From positions 1 to 64,000 of the forward strand of contig JAFGQL010000158.1 of the NCBI GenBank assembly GCA_016935695.1: a stretch of DNA of 64,000 nucleotides. The letters are read 5' to 3'. Positions 33,941-42,825 of this stretch are shown piece by piece; position 1 is the stretch's first letter; every line of letters starts with the position of its first letter. The stretch comes from Spirochaetales bacterium (GTDB lineage Bacteria > Spirochaetota > Spirochaetia > JC444 > Marispirochaetaceae). The translations under genes were made by a program, and so were the position numbers. The notes beneath the pieces are model-generated. The model saw only the letters and a program-made list of their open reading frames with translations. It made no database searches and was not told the DNA's origin.

Positions 33941-35467
33941 ATGAGCAAAAAAACATTATCAGCTTTGACCGGCAAAATCAACATACTCGAAACCCACGGG
34001 ACCCTTGAAAGGGAGATCAGCGGCTTTTGTGTCGATTCCCGGGTATGGCAGCCAGGGGAAATGTATATCGCCCAGCCGGGGACCCACATAGACGGCCATG
34101 GGTATATTACCGAACTTGTGGATCGCGGCTGCCCGGCCGTCCTTCATTCAAAAAGACTTGATACTTATGACTCCGGTGTCACCTACCTGCGGGTAAAGGA
34201 CACCAGAAAAGCGCTTTCTCCCTTAGCCGATGCCTACTTCGGACATCCTTCGGGCAGACTTTCTGTCATAGGCATTACCGGTACCGACGGGAAAAGTTCC
34301 ACAGTCTCATTTACCCATCAGCTGCTGGAGGCTCTGGGACTTGCTTCCGGTTTTACATCGACTGTTGAGTATAAAACAGAAGACACCATCAAAAAAAACC
34401 CCTACCGGATGAGTACTCCCGAGGCTTTTGAGATCCACAAACTCCTTGCCCAGATGGCGGAAAACGGAAAGCACTATGCGGTCATAGAATCAACCAGTCA
34501 TGGTCTTTCGTACAGGTACTCCCGGTTGGCGGATGTGGAATACCACACTGCCGTCCTTACGAACATCACCCACGAGCATCTGGAATTTCACGGCACCATC
34601 GAAAGATACGCGGATGACAAGGCCAACCTCTTCCGACAGCTGAAAGCCAAAGAAGGCCTTCCCCCAGCGGCCATCATGAGGGCCGAGGAACCCTTCGCAG
34701 ATGTGTTTACCTCGGCCTATCCCGGACCGTGGCTGACCTATTCATTGACCGACCCCGGGGCGGACGCCTTTGCGTACGACATACAGGAAACAGGCAGCGG
34801 CTTAACATTCACCCTGTCGCATGGCGGAAATGAATACAAGTGCGGCGCCCCCCTCGCAGGCAGCTTTAATGTCGCGAATGTCCTTGCGGCTTTTCTGGCA
34901 GTAATCTCATCAACCGGTATACCTGCCGCCCGGGTTACTAAGGCCATCTCTTCTCTCAAGGGAGTAAAGGGTCGCATGGAGACGATTATCTGCGGCCAGA
35001 AGTTCAAGGCAATTGTGGATTATGCCCACAGTCCCGGTTCTTTTGAAAAAATCCTGCCTGTCATCAAAAGCGCTGCCAATGGTCGACTGATCATCCTGTT
35101 CGGCAGTGCCGGTGAGAGGGACACGGCAAAACGACAATTGCAGGGCCGTGTCGCCGACGCATACGCAGACATTATTGTGCTTTCCGATGAAGACCCCAGA
35201 GGCGAGGTTCCTATGGACATACTCAATGAAATCGCCCTCGGCTGTACAGCCAAAAAGGCCGGGAGCAGTCTCTTTCTGATTCCGGACCGCGAAGCGGGTA
35301 TTCGCCATGCCCTTTCCCTTGCGAAAGATACTGATACAGTTCTGTTCCTTGGAAAAGGACATGAGTCGACTATCCTCTATAAAGACGGCCCCATACCCTG
35401 GGATGAATCAGCGGCGGTACGGAAGGCCCTCCGGGATATGGGTTATACCGGTGACACAACCAGGTAA
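33941..35467 (+). CDS. murE: UDP-MurNAc-tripeptide synthetase
   Basis: Adds the third amino acid to UDP-MurNAc-L-Ala-D-Glu. The 508-residue protein has the P-loop VIGITGTDGKSST, TNITHEHLEFHGT, the carbamylated-Lys region HGTIERYADDKANLF, and VDYAHSPGSFEKIL. The specificity loop reads LSDEDPRGE instead of the DNPR of meso-diaminopimelate enzymes; treponemes are reported to have ornithine at this position, so an ornithine-adding enzyme is plausible but not proven by this alone. It is transcribed divergently from queD and overlaps the next gene. Confidence 0.95.
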   Translation: MSKKTLSALTGKINILETHGTLEREISGFCVDSRVWQPGEMYIAQPGTHIDGHGYITELVDRGCPAVLHSKRLDTYDSGVTYLRVKDTRKALSPLADAYFGHPSGRLSVIGITGTDGKSSTVSFTHQLLEALGLASGFTSTVEYKTEDTIKKNPYRMSTPEAFEIHKLLAQMAENGKHYAVIESTSHGLSYRYSRLADVEYHTAVLTNITHEHLEFHGTIERYADDKANLFRQLKAKEGLPPAAIMRAEEPFADVFTSAYPGPWLTYSLTDPGADAFAYDIQETGSGLTFTLSHGGNEYKCGAPLAGSFNVANVLAAFLAVISSTGIPAARVTKAISSLKGVKGRMETIICGQKFKAIVDYAHSPGSFEKILPVIKSAANGRLIILFGSAGERDTAKRQLQGRVADAYADIIVLSDEDPRGEVPMDILNEIALGCTAKKAGSSLFLIPDREAGIRHALSLAKDTDTVLFLGKGHESTILYKDGPIPWDESAAVRKALRDMGYTGDTTR

Positions 35468-35798
35468 TCCCCCCCTGTCTTTCGCCGGCAGAATCAGAGC
35501 CCTTCTAAAGGCGGTCCCCCGTGGCTGCGTTGCCACCTATGGACAGATAGCTCAGCTCGCCGGCAACCCGTCCGGTACAAGAGCGGTGGTATGGATCCTT
35601 TCATCATCCGGCACCAGCCATGTGCTTCCCTGGCACAGGATAATCAGCGCCCGGGGAGTCATCTCAACAAAAGGTGATACCCAGGCCCGCCTGTTACAGG
35701 AGGAGGGAGTGGCTGTTAAGGATAACTGGGTAGACCTTTCCGTTTACCGTTGGCAGCCTCCGGCCGCACTGATAGACTTTATTTTCAGTGACGGCTAA
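35451..35798 (+). CDS. Alkyltransferase-like DNA-repair protein (ATL)
   Basis: A 115-residue relative of O6-methylguanine-DNA methyltransferase. The DNA-binding helix GCVATYGQIAQLAGNP and the arginine-finger helix GTRAVVWIL are typical. The active-site PCHR is PWHR (W61), the hallmark of ATL proteins, which bind alkylguanine without repairing it and hand it to nucleotide-excision repair. I use the GTG at 35451; in-frame codons further upstream lie deep inside murE. The start overlaps the murE 3' end by 17 bases. The ribosome site is weak, in keeping with coupled translation. Confidence 0.88.
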   Translation: MTQPGNPPLSFAGRIRALLKAVPRGCVATYGQIAQLAGNPSGTRAVVWILSSSGTSHVLPWHRIISARGVISTKGDTQARLLQEEGVAVKDNWVDLSVYRWQPPAALIDFIFSDG

Positions 35799-35830
35799 AG
35801 CACCTCAGTACAAAAGGAAGGGGCGGGGTC

Positions 35831-36988
35831 TTAGATGTACATGCGGAGGGTTATCACGGTGAGATCATCGTGTCCGATGAAGCTGACATTGGATTCAAAC
35901 CTCATATCAACCTTCCTGCAGGCTTCATCCAGATAAGATATGTAAAACAACCCGAGTTCATTCCCCGGCCCGTCCTGGGACTGGGTATAAAACTCGGTGA
36001 GGCTTTTTTCTTTAAGGTTCAGGTCCTTTTTCACGTCTATTTTTTCTTTCAATGCCCGGTATTTACTGTCCCGGTTATAGATGGTCACTTCCATTTGCTC
36101 AACACCCGAAGTCTGGTTAGTATGAAAGCTTTTTATTTTCCACGAAACATACATGAAGTCATTCTTGGTTTTTACCAGCAGCATTTTCCGAATGGAATCA
36201 TCTGCCAGAATCTGGTCCATGTTGTATGACTTCCCCAGCTCTTTTTGTGCGTAGGTTTTCAGTTTTGTATTTTCTGTCAAGGCCAGAAGTTCCATGAACA
36301 TGAGTGCGAAATATTCTGGAATACTGTTTTTTTTGAGAAAAGAGGAAATTGCTTCACAGATATAATGTATGATCTTGAAGTAATCTTTCTGCTCATAAAA
36401 CTGCAACAGTACAAACCATACAATCGGATTCAGACTCGACAGGAGCTTTTCACTGAACAGAAGCTGGACATTCTTTTCACCGGGAAGAAGACCCGCATCG
36501 TTATTGATCATCTGTTTGAGAGGAGACATGATAATTGCCTTTATGGTTTTCATGTTCTCGGGACTGCCGTTTATGATCTTTTTGACTGCTTCTTCATTCA
36601 GCTGTCTGTCCTCGGCGATAATACTGGCCGGATTTGCCCTGTTCCAGGTACGGACCATTTCGCTTTTACACAACTCTACGTAAATGCTTTCATTGAACTT
36701 TTTGTAAAACCTTGAATACATTACCAGTTTAGAAAAATCCAGGATTTCAGCCCGTGAATCTATATAATTAGCAGAAGCCATCTCTATACCGGCGATATAG
36801 TCCATCTGCAGCAACTTCTGTATGGTGGGTGCCGTATATTCATCCATTGATATACCGTAGGCAGTGGAGCCGTCGGCCATTTTGAACCGGCTCATTTTTT
36901 TATTATTTTTCAGAAAAAAGTTTTCACCCTCTTCCGTCAAAATGAGCTTGATCGGTAATTGGAATGTGGTTTTCCTGTTCCCCGCCAT
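35831..36988 (-). CDS. Conserved protein of unknown function
   Basis: I do not recognise this 385-residue protein. It has no signal peptide or clear membrane helix. The N-terminal part (KLILTEEGENFFLKNNKKMSRF) and the helical middle are Lys-rich, and the C-terminus is beta-rich (NVSFIGHDDLTVITLRMYI). The start is taken as the ATG at 36988, with AGGG about ten bases before it; a TTG at 37012 would overlap the nitroreductase stop. It is probably co-transcribed with that gene. Confidence 0.7.
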   Translation of the reverse strand: MAGNRKTTFQLPIKLILTEEGENFFLKNNKKMSRFKMADGSTAYGISMDEYTAPTIQKLLQMDYIAGIEMASANYIDSRAEILDFSKLVMYSRFYKKFNESIYVELCKSEMVRTWNRANPASIIAEDRQLNEEAVKKIINGSPENMKTIKAIIMSPLKQMINNDAGLLPGEKNVQLLFSEKLLSSLNPIVWFVLLQFYEQKDYFKIIHYICEAISSFLKKNSIPEYFALMFMELLALTENTKLKTYAQKELGKSYNMDQILADDSIRKMLLVKTKNDFMYVSWKIKSFHTNQTSGVEQMEVTIYNRDSKYRALKEKIDVKKDLNLKEKSLTEFYTQSQDGPGNELGLFYISYLDEACRKVDMRFESNVSFIGHDDLTVITLRMYI

Positions 36989-37005
36989 ATTACGTTGTGC
37001 CCTCG

Positions 37006-37515
37006 CTACCAATGATTAAATGAAGATACTTCATGCAGACTTTTCTTTTCTTTCGGCAGTCCTCTGGAACCTGCCTTTCCTACCAGAAGGAGCATGACAA
37101 CCTTCATGGAATAAGGAACAGAAACAATTTCCCGTACTTTTGTTTCGTCGTAGGTAGAAATATAACACGTGGCGTATCCCAGACTTTCAGCCTGAAGAAG
37201 CATGAATGCAGAGGCTATCGAAATATCGATCGGGTAGGACAATTGCCCGTTCGGCATACGGTAATCGATATTTGTCGTGCACAGAGCAATGATAAGCGAT
37301 GCGCTTCCCACATGCTCCTGGCCGAAGGCAGCATTCTGTATTCCTTTTTTTGTCTCGCTGTCATTGATCACAATGAACCGCCAGGCTTGTCTGTTCTTGG
37401 CAGAGGGGGCCCTTCTTCCTGCATCCAGTATCAGAGTAATATCCTGATCACCGACCGGTTCATCTAAAAAATCAGTACAGCTGAATCTGCGTTCTATCTG
37501 TGGTAATAGCTTCAC
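37006..37515 (-). CDS. Nitroreductase-family flavoprotein
   Basis: 169 residues. FMN-binding features are IERRFSCTDF near the start, DAGRRAPSAKNRQAWRFIVI (the APSAxNxQpW motif) and IDISIASAFMLLQAESLGYATCYIS. It should be a small FMN-dependent NAD(P)H oxidoreductase; the natural substrate is unknown. I place the start at a GTG at 37515 because AGGGGGC precedes it by about six bases; a TTG further upstream is possible. It is transcribed divergently from the M28-like gene. Confidence 0.88.
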   Translation of the reverse strand: MKLLPQIERRFSCTDFLDEPVGDQDITLILDAGRRAPSAKNRQAWRFIVINDSETKKGIQNAAFGQEHVGSASLIIALCTTNIDYRMPNGQLSYPIDISIASAFMLLQAESLGYATCYISTYDETKVREIVSVPYSMKVVMLLLVGKAGSRGLPKEKKSLHEVSSFNHW

Positions 37516-37552
37516 TGTCTGCCCCCTGTTATCGTACTGTCCTTCCACCAAC

Positions 37553-37581
37553 TTGACCGCCCATGTCTATTCATCTATTCT
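37553..37581 (+). promoter_or_regulatory. Promoter of the M28-like gene
   Basis: TTGACC, 17 bases, TATTCT. Eight bases separate it from the ATG at 37590, with no ribosome site. Confidence 0.75.
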
Positions 37582-37589
37582 GTTTCTCG

Positions 37590-39797
37590 ATGAAGAAAAT
37601 TTCTGCAGCTATATTTCTGGTCCTATTATCGGCTGCAACCCTATATTCACAAAGCTTATTGCGAACATCCGTTGAAGAGATTTTAACATCCGTGACGAAT
37701 ATTACAAGTATGTATCCGCGCTTGGAGGGATCTGCGGCGGAAAACAGTACTGTTTCGTACATCATTGAAGAGCTTAAACCCTACAACATACATTTTCAGT
37801 CATCGAATTTCCTGAACATGCAGGACAATCATTCTTTCAGCCAAATTCTCGAAGCCTCTTTACCGGGTAAAAGCCCTCAGACATTGGTGATTGTTGTACC
37901 GCTAAACCACGGAGTCGATGTATCGATTGAAAACGACGGAGCAATCAATATTGGTCTGGGCATAGCAATTCTAAAGGAATTCTCCAAGCGTGAACTGCCT
38001 ATCAGTTTGAAAGTACTGTTCCTTGGAGCCGAATTCGGTGAAGGAAAGGAATACCCCCTCGGAAGCAGACAATATCTATCCGCCTTTTATCCGATAGAGA
38101 GCCATATCTTCATGTATTTGAACCTGAAGCGTATTCCTTCCAGAATTCTTATCCGCTCGGGAGGCACCGGGGTAGTAAGTCCCTATTGGTTCATAGAGCG
38201 CATCCGCAAAGCACTCGATCACAGCGGCCTTTTTTATCTGCTCAAGGGAAATGAAAATCAGCTATATCGTCTAAGTCTTTGGGATTCACAACCGGTCATA
38301 GATGAATACCTGCAACAGGGGTATCCTGCAGTAAGCATAGAGGGTCTTTACACAGATGAACGGGTGAATGTGTCCGAATGGTATTACGGTTTTTTTTCAT
38401 TCATGGATCGTTTTATACAAGAAAACCGGGACGGTTTCATTGAAGAATGGGACAAACATTATCTGTTTTTTCAGCTCAGGTCCTGGTCATTCATCATTAC
38501 CGAAAAATTACTGGTTCTATTGTTCATTGCCAGCATCATCATTCCTCTCTCCTACCCTTTCATATTTACTAAAAGATTTAAACGCTACCTGAAGTCTCTG
38601 GCAAGGAACTTTTGGGATCTCCCTGTAATTTTTGCGGGAATCTTCCTGTTTTTTCTGGCAGGAACGATACTTGTCTATATGCTTTTATACCTGCGCGGCT
38701 CCGATGTGATCTGGCAAAAATTCCCGGTCCGCTTTTTCGTGATGAAAGTATCGATATCTTTAGTTTTGTTTTCATTTCTCTTCGGGGTACTCAAGAAAGT
38801 CCCGTTTTCTAAAAACTCCACATTCTACACGTCTTCTGCCCTTCTGCTGATCACCATCAACATATTAGTCTTATCCGGCCGCAATATCTCATTGAGTTAC
38901 TATCTTTTATGGGCCTTGTTTTTTTCCTTTCTCTTCACTCTTGCCCGAAGCAAATGGCTAAAACTCGGAAGCCTTGTTGTCAGCATGTTTTTCCTGGTTA
39001 AACTCCTTATAGATATATTCTCTGTGCCTGCCATGCAACTGATTGAATTCCTGCTTCTCTCTCCGGTAAAAGGCAATCTGATAATTTCATCCAACATCAT
39101 GCCCTTCCTTCTCATGCTAATACGTCTGGACTTCCTTTTCCGGCATCGGGCCCTCAAGCGCCAGAAAGTATTCATGCGCAGTTTCGGTGTCATACTGGGA
39201 TGCGCGACCATAGGTATTCTGGTCTCTCTCATACTTGTAGATCCCTATTCACAAGCAGATCCGCAGCCGGTGCTCATACGTGAGTACCGTAACCTGAATA
39301 CCGACGAGATGGAGATACACATCTCGTCGGAAGCGCCGTTTCGTGACCTTCTTGTCGGGATAAAGGAACTTGGCTACCCGATCATTTCAGGATTCAAGGA
39401 TTATTCGACGGTGGTTTACAATTTTGACCAGCCCCTGGAAATAGATACCAGTAAAAACGTATTTTTAAGCAGAGAGAACATTACACTGCGGATCTCATCA
39501 TCCAGAAAAGTAAAATCCCTAACCCTGTCCTTTGATATTTCAGACCCCATAATATACGATGCAAATTTTCCTTACACCCTTTCCCCGTCAGACAATACCG
39601 CGGTTCTTCATATAGGCACATCACCGCCGAACCCTCTCGTCATTGAATTGACAGTTCCGCAAAATGACATTCAGATACTTCGTTTGGAAGGAGAGCTCTA
39701 CCCTGAGAAAGAAGACAGTCAAGTGATCTCCGGTAAGGATATACGTGTACACATCAAGAAAGAATTTTCATATACATTTGACGTACGCGGGCTCTGA
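37590..39797 (+). CDS. M28-like protein with degenerate active site and a multi-helix membrane region
   Basis: 735 residues. A signal peptide (MKKISAAIFLVLLSAATLYSQ) leads to an aminopeptidase-like domain of about 260 residues: RLEGSAAENSTVSYIIEEL, LVIVVPLNHGVDVSIENDGAINIGLGIAIL, then FLGAEFGEGKEYPLGSRQYL. These follow the M28 pattern, but the expected HxD zinc ligand pair is replaced by NHGVD and the NLD motif by YLNLKR, so zinc binding is doubtful. About eight hydrophobic helices follow (residues about 305-560), then a beta-rich C-terminal domain of about 170 residues. This resembles ER-type M28 proteins with a membrane part. Location is probably inner membrane with the ends in the periplasm. 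Confidence 0.72.
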   Translation: MKKISAAIFLVLLSAATLYSQSLLRTSVEEILTSVTNITSMYPRLEGSAAENSTVSYIIEELKPYNIHFQSSNFLNMQDNHSFSQILEASLPGKSPQTLVIVVPLNHGVDVSIENDGAINIGLGIAILKEFSKRELPISLKVLFLGAEFGEGKEYPLGSRQYLSAFYPIESHIFMYLNLKRIPSRILIRSGGTGVVSPYWFIERIRKALDHSGLFYLLKGNENQLYRLSLWDSQPVIDEYLQQGYPAVSIEGLYTDERVNVSEWYYGFFSFMDRFIQENRDGFIEEWDKHYLFFQLRSWSFIITEKLLVLLFIASIIIPLSYPFIFTKRFKRYLKSLARNFWDLPVIFAGIFLFFLAGTILVYMLLYLRGSDVIWQKFPVRFFVMKVSISLVLFSFLFGVLKKVPFSKNSTFYTSSALLLITINILVLSGRNISLSYYLLWALFFSFLFTLARSKWLKLGSLVVSMFFLVKLLIDIFSVPAMQLIEFLLLSPVKGNLIISSNIMPFLLMLIRLDFLFRHRALKRQKVFMRSFGVILGCATIGILVSLILVDPYSQADPQPVLIREYRNLNTDEMEIHISSEAPFRDLLVGIKELGYPIISGFKDYSTVVYNFDQPLEIDTSKNVFLSRENITLRISSSRKVKSLTLSFDISDPIIYDANFPYTLSPSDNTAVLHIGTSPPNPLVIELTVPQNDIQILRLEGELYPEKEDSQVISGKDIRVHIKKEFSYTFDVRGL

Positions 39798-39834
39798 TAG
39801 TATACTTTAACCAGGACTACATAACGGAGGGTAT

Positions 39835-39903
39835 ATGGAAAGCCCACCAAAAAATACAGGCCGGATTATTCCGGCAGCCTTACATGAACTACATATTTTC
39901 TGA
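39835..39903 (+). CDS. Possible 22-codon ORF with a good ribosome site
   Basis: CGGAGG lies five bases before an ATG that opens 22 codons (MESPPKNTGRIIPAALHELHIF). Nothing in the sequence identifies it. A hairpin GCCGGA / TCCGGC lies inside it. It could be a genuine small protein, the 5' part of a structured RNA, or chance. It follows the M28-like gene after 37 bases. Confidence 0.3.
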   Translation: MESPPKNTGRIIPAALHELHIF

Positions 39904-40043
39904 TTTACATCTTTTATGATGTACAGTGGTTAGATAAAAGGCGTATTGCACGCTTTAACAGTGAGTCAGATTTGGCGGCTTCAATGGTTTATCCATAGCA
40001 ACGTCACTGATTCTTAAAGCCGGATGATTTCCGGCTTTTTTTT
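39859..40043 (+). ncRNA. Candidate structured RNA ending in an intrinsic terminator
   Basis: Five inverted repeats follow each other in under 190 bases: GCCGGA/TCCGGC (39860-39875), TACATC/GATGTA (39906-39923), AAAGGCGT/ACGCTTT with one bulge (about 39937-39956), CAGTGA/TCACTG (39959-40009) enclosing ATGG/CCAT (39984-39996), and finally the terminator. There is no convincing protein-coding frame through it. It may be the 3' untranslated region of the M28-like gene or an independent small RNA. I cannot match it to a known family. Confidence 0.4.
40016..40043 (+). terminator. Intrinsic terminator
   Basis: Stem AAGCCGGA / TCCGGCTT with a five-base loop and a run of eight T. It ends the M28-like transcript or the candidate RNA. 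Confidence 0.92.
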
Positions 40044-40046
40044 GTG

Positions 40047-40290
40047 CTCATTCTTTATTCATGAACACCCTTGTTTTTTGCCAATATCTCCATTATATTT
40101 ATTATATGCAAATGCTTCCCTTCCTGGAGTACAGGATATTTTCATTTCTACGGCAATTCAAACTGCTGCCAGAAAATTTCCATCTAAAACCCGTAAAGAG
40201 AGTCTATCTCACGTTGGTAATGACCGCAACGGAAGCGGAACACCTGCGGGTATACCTTCGAAATTAATAAAGGAAAAATCTTTTTGCGCA
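40047..40290. other. Intergenic stretch with no recognised feature
   Basis: Between the terminator and the corrinoid gene I see only AT-rich sequence and a short plus-strand frame from 40061 to 40267 that has no ribosome site and no recognisable motif. I see nothing else in it. Confidence 0.5.
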
Positions 40291-40926
40291 TCACCCCGCA
40301 CAGACAGAAACAGCTGTTTCAGCAGCACTCGCCGCATCAGGAGCATAAAAATCGGCGCCGATGGTCTCACAGAATGACTGGGATACGGGGGCTCCTCCGA
40401 CAAGAATTTTAACCGTGTCGCGTATGCCAGAATCATTTGCGGCTTTTATGACATTCGCCATTTCCGTCATGGTCGTGGTCAACAGCGCAGAACAGGCAAT
40501 AATATCTGCTTTGGCTTCCTGAGCCTTTGTAATGAAATTCTGGGCCGGAACATCGACGCCGATGTCAATGACATTCAAACCCTTCCCTTCCATCATGATT
40601 TTCACCAGGTTTTTGCCAATATCATGCAGATCGCCTTTGACGGTACCAAGGATTACCGTGCCCTTGGATTCAACCGATTCTCCCGCCAATGCAGGTTTCA
40701 ACAATGCGATCCCGGCATTCATTGCTCTTGCGGCAATCAGTACCTCCGGAATGAACACCTGGTTGTTCTTGAATTTTTCACCTATAACTCCCATCCCTGC
40801 AAGTAAGCCGTTTTCCAGTATTTCCTTTGCGCTTACTCCCTCATCCAGGGCGGCAGTCACAAGGTCGGACACTTCTTTTGCGCGTCCCTTTTGAAGTAAT
40901 TCTGACATAGCTTGCAAATCAGCCAT
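40291..40926 (-). CDS. Corrinoid (B12-binding) methyl-carrier protein, MtaC/MtbC-like
   Basis: 211 residues: an N-terminal helical cap (LQKGRAKEVSDLVTAALDEGV, GMGVIGEKFKNNQVFIPEVL) and a Rossmann-like cobalamin domain with GDLHDIGKN (H101 is the lower cobalt ligand). This is the family of corrinoid proteins that accept methyl groups from methanol, methylamines or aromatic O-methyl ethers. The ATG at 40926 has AGGAG upstream; the in-frame ATG at 40983 adds 19 unrelated residues. It follows the reductive activator gene after about 108 bases. No substrate methyltransferase gene is in the window. Confidence 0.93.
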   Translation of the reverse strand: MADLQAMSELLQKGRAKEVSDLVTAALDEGVSAKEILENGLLAGMGVIGEKFKNNQVFIPEVLIAARAMNAGIALLKPALAGESVESKGTVILGTVKGDLHDIGKNLVKIMMEGKGLNVIDIGVDVPAQNFITKAQEAKADIIACSALLTTTMTEMANVIKAANDSGIRDTVKILVGGAPVSQSFCETIGADFYAPDAASAAETAVSVCAG

Positions 40927-41034
40927 AGGTATAATCTCCTGTAATTGTACAGTTGTAGTATGTATACGCCGAAGTATGGACACAGTGTACTATAGATTCC
41001 CGGTAATTCAAGATTTATTAACCATTTTTTCCTT

Positions 41035-42825
41035 TCAGGGAAACATCATGTGTTCCATGAAGTACTCATTGAAGGTGTGGTTCCCCGACAACTCTATATA
41101 ATGTGCCCCCTGGGCGATACCCTGCGCTTTGCATAATGCTGACTCATCAAGAAGTACTTCCAGAGCTCCTTCTCCCGAACTGTTTCCGGAAAACTCAATT
41201 TTCCCTGCCCATGAAGGATTGAACAAGCCGATTGCCATGGCATTTTCCACATCTATATAATTCCCGAACGCTCCCGCAACACATACGCGCGCAATCCGTT
41301 CCCGATCAATTCCAGAAGTATCGATCAGGGCTTCTATACCTGCGCGGACTGCGGCCTTTGCAAGTTGAACTTCCCGCAGGTCTTTCTGGGTAATACGGAC
41401 TTTATCCGAAAGCTCTATGTACAGCTCATTCTCCAGCTGCTTCACCTGAACGCCACAGGCTTCGGTACCTTCGGGTGCGAAGGCTCCGGTTTCATCGACT
41501 AAGTCTTTCCTCCGCAAAACCGCGACAAGGTCTATGATGCCGGATCCGCAGATTCCCACAGGTACTTTGTCATGAATAGTCTCATACCTGATTTTTTTGC
41601 CGTCTATGCGCACGGAAAATACTGCACCTGCGATTCCGCCTGTCCCGCAGGAAAGATGGGCTCCTTCAAAAGCCGGGCCCGCCGCAGTGGCGCAGGTGTA
41701 TAAAACCTCCCTGTTCCCCAATGCAACTTCTCCGTTCGTACCCAGGTCTACAAAAAGAGTAATTTCCTGCAAGCGGTACATTCCCGAAGACAGGATGCCC
41801 GAGGTAATATCCCCTCCCACGAAAGCGGCAATGGATGGCATGAGTACGGTGAGCCCTTTTGGATGAACAGAAGCAAAGAGTTCGTCATTTCTTACGGTAA
41901 GGGATTCCAGAAAAGCCGGAGTGAACGGGCTTACACCGAGCTGCCGGACAGGTACTCCTGCAAGAAAGTGCAGCATTGCCGTATTACCTGAACAGACGAT
42001 CATATGAATGTGCAACGGGTCTACTCCACAGGAGCCGCAAACATTGCGGATCATACAATCCACCTCGTTCCGGACAGCTGTTGAAAGGACCTCCACACCT
42101 CTGGTATTTGCGTAGTGTATCCGGCTGATAACGTCGGCGCCGCAGCTGCGCTGAGGATTAAGAGATGAAGTGGTACCCGTTATGTTTCCTGTATGGAGGT
42201 CCACAAGATACAGGACCATGGTAGTAGTACCTATATCCACAGCCGCCCCGAAATGAACCGGCCCCCGGGCGCCCCCGAGAATACGGTTCTGCCACACAAG
42301 AAAATAATGTGGCTGATCGGGAGTATCCATACAGGCAGCCATATCCTGAACCACACTGACAGATTCCCCGGCAGAAACACTTCCTGATACACCCGCAAAA
42401 CTCGAAAGGACCGCAGAAACATGATCGCGGAAGACAGTATCAGGCCCTTTCGGCAGGTTCACGGGGACCAGTGTAACCGCAGGTTTCAGACTCCTCACCG
42501 CAAAGGAGGTATCCTCAAGTATCTTTACCGCCCCCGCGTCCAGAATATAGATTTCGGCCTCTCCTGCGATCTTTGCTGCGCAACTTAGCCGGAAGCCTTC
42601 TTTTATCCGTTTTTCATCCAGCAGTCGCAGCTCTTCTTCACCTGGCTCGGAAACAGCCCCGTGTACCTTCACCAGGCATTTACCGCAGGTCCTTGCGCCG
42701 CCGCAGGGCGCATGAATACCGGAAATTCCTGCGTGTCTGAGGGCATCCAGAATTATCGTTTCATGTCGAACTCTTATCTTCTGTTTTTTGTTTCCCTGGT
42801 GTACGGTAACTGTATGGGTTTTCAT
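41035..42825 (-). CDS. Reductive activator of corrinoid proteins (RACE/RamA-like, 2Fe-2S plus ASKHA domain)
   Basis: 596 residues. The N-terminal ferredoxin-like domain has C41, C47, C50 and C82, the plant-type 2Fe-2S pattern CxxxxxCxxC...C. A linker leads to an ASKHA ATPase-like domain with AAVDIGTTTMVLYLVDL, SGNTAMLHFLAGV, FVDLGTNGEVALG and CVAGAFGNYIDVENA, the DUF4445 signature. Such proteins use ATP to reduce inactive Co(II) corrinoid back to Co(I). The neighbouring corrinoid protein is its likely substrate. It is transcribed divergently from the PilZ gene. Confidence 0.93.
   Translation of the reverse strand: MKTHTVTVHQGNKKQKIRVRHETIILDALRHAGISGIHAPCGGARTCGKCLVKVHGAVSEPGEEELRLLDEKRIKEGFRLSCAAKIAGEAEIYILDAGAVKILEDTSFAVRSLKPAVTLVPVNLPKGPDTVFRDHVSAVLSSFAGVSGSVSAGESVSVVQDMAACMDTPDQPHYFLVWQNRILGGARGPVHFGAAVDIGTTTMVLYLVDLHTGNITGTTSSLNPQRSCGADVISRIHYANTRGVEVLSTAVRNEVDCMIRNVCGSCGVDPLHIHMIVCSGNTAMLHFLAGVPVRQLGVSPFTPAFLESLTVRNDELFASVHPKGLTVLMPSIAAFVGGDITSGILSSGMYRLQEITLFVDLGTNGEVALGNREVLYTCATAAGPAFEGAHLSCGTGGIAGAVFSVRIDGKKIRYETIHDKVPVGICGSGIIDLVAVLRRKDLVDETGAFAPEGTEACGVQVKQLENELYIELSDKVRITQKDLREVQLAKAAVRAGIEALIDTSGIDRERIARVCVAGAFGNYIDVENAMAIGLFNPSWAGKIEFSGNSSGEGALEVLLDESALCKAQGIAQGAHYIELSGNHTFNEYFMEHMMFP

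Noticed and set aside
39835..40043. Leader-peptide attenuator
   Set aside because: No plus-strand gene follows the terminator; the next gene is on the other strand, so classical attenuation does not fit.
40061..40267. A 68-codon plus-strand frame before the corrinoid gene
   Set aside because: No ribosome site, no motif, AT-rich sequence. Treated as non-coding.
40927..41034. A cobalamin riboswitch upstream of the corrinoid gene
   Set aside because: The space is about 108 bases, without the B12-box or the long multi-stem fold expected.
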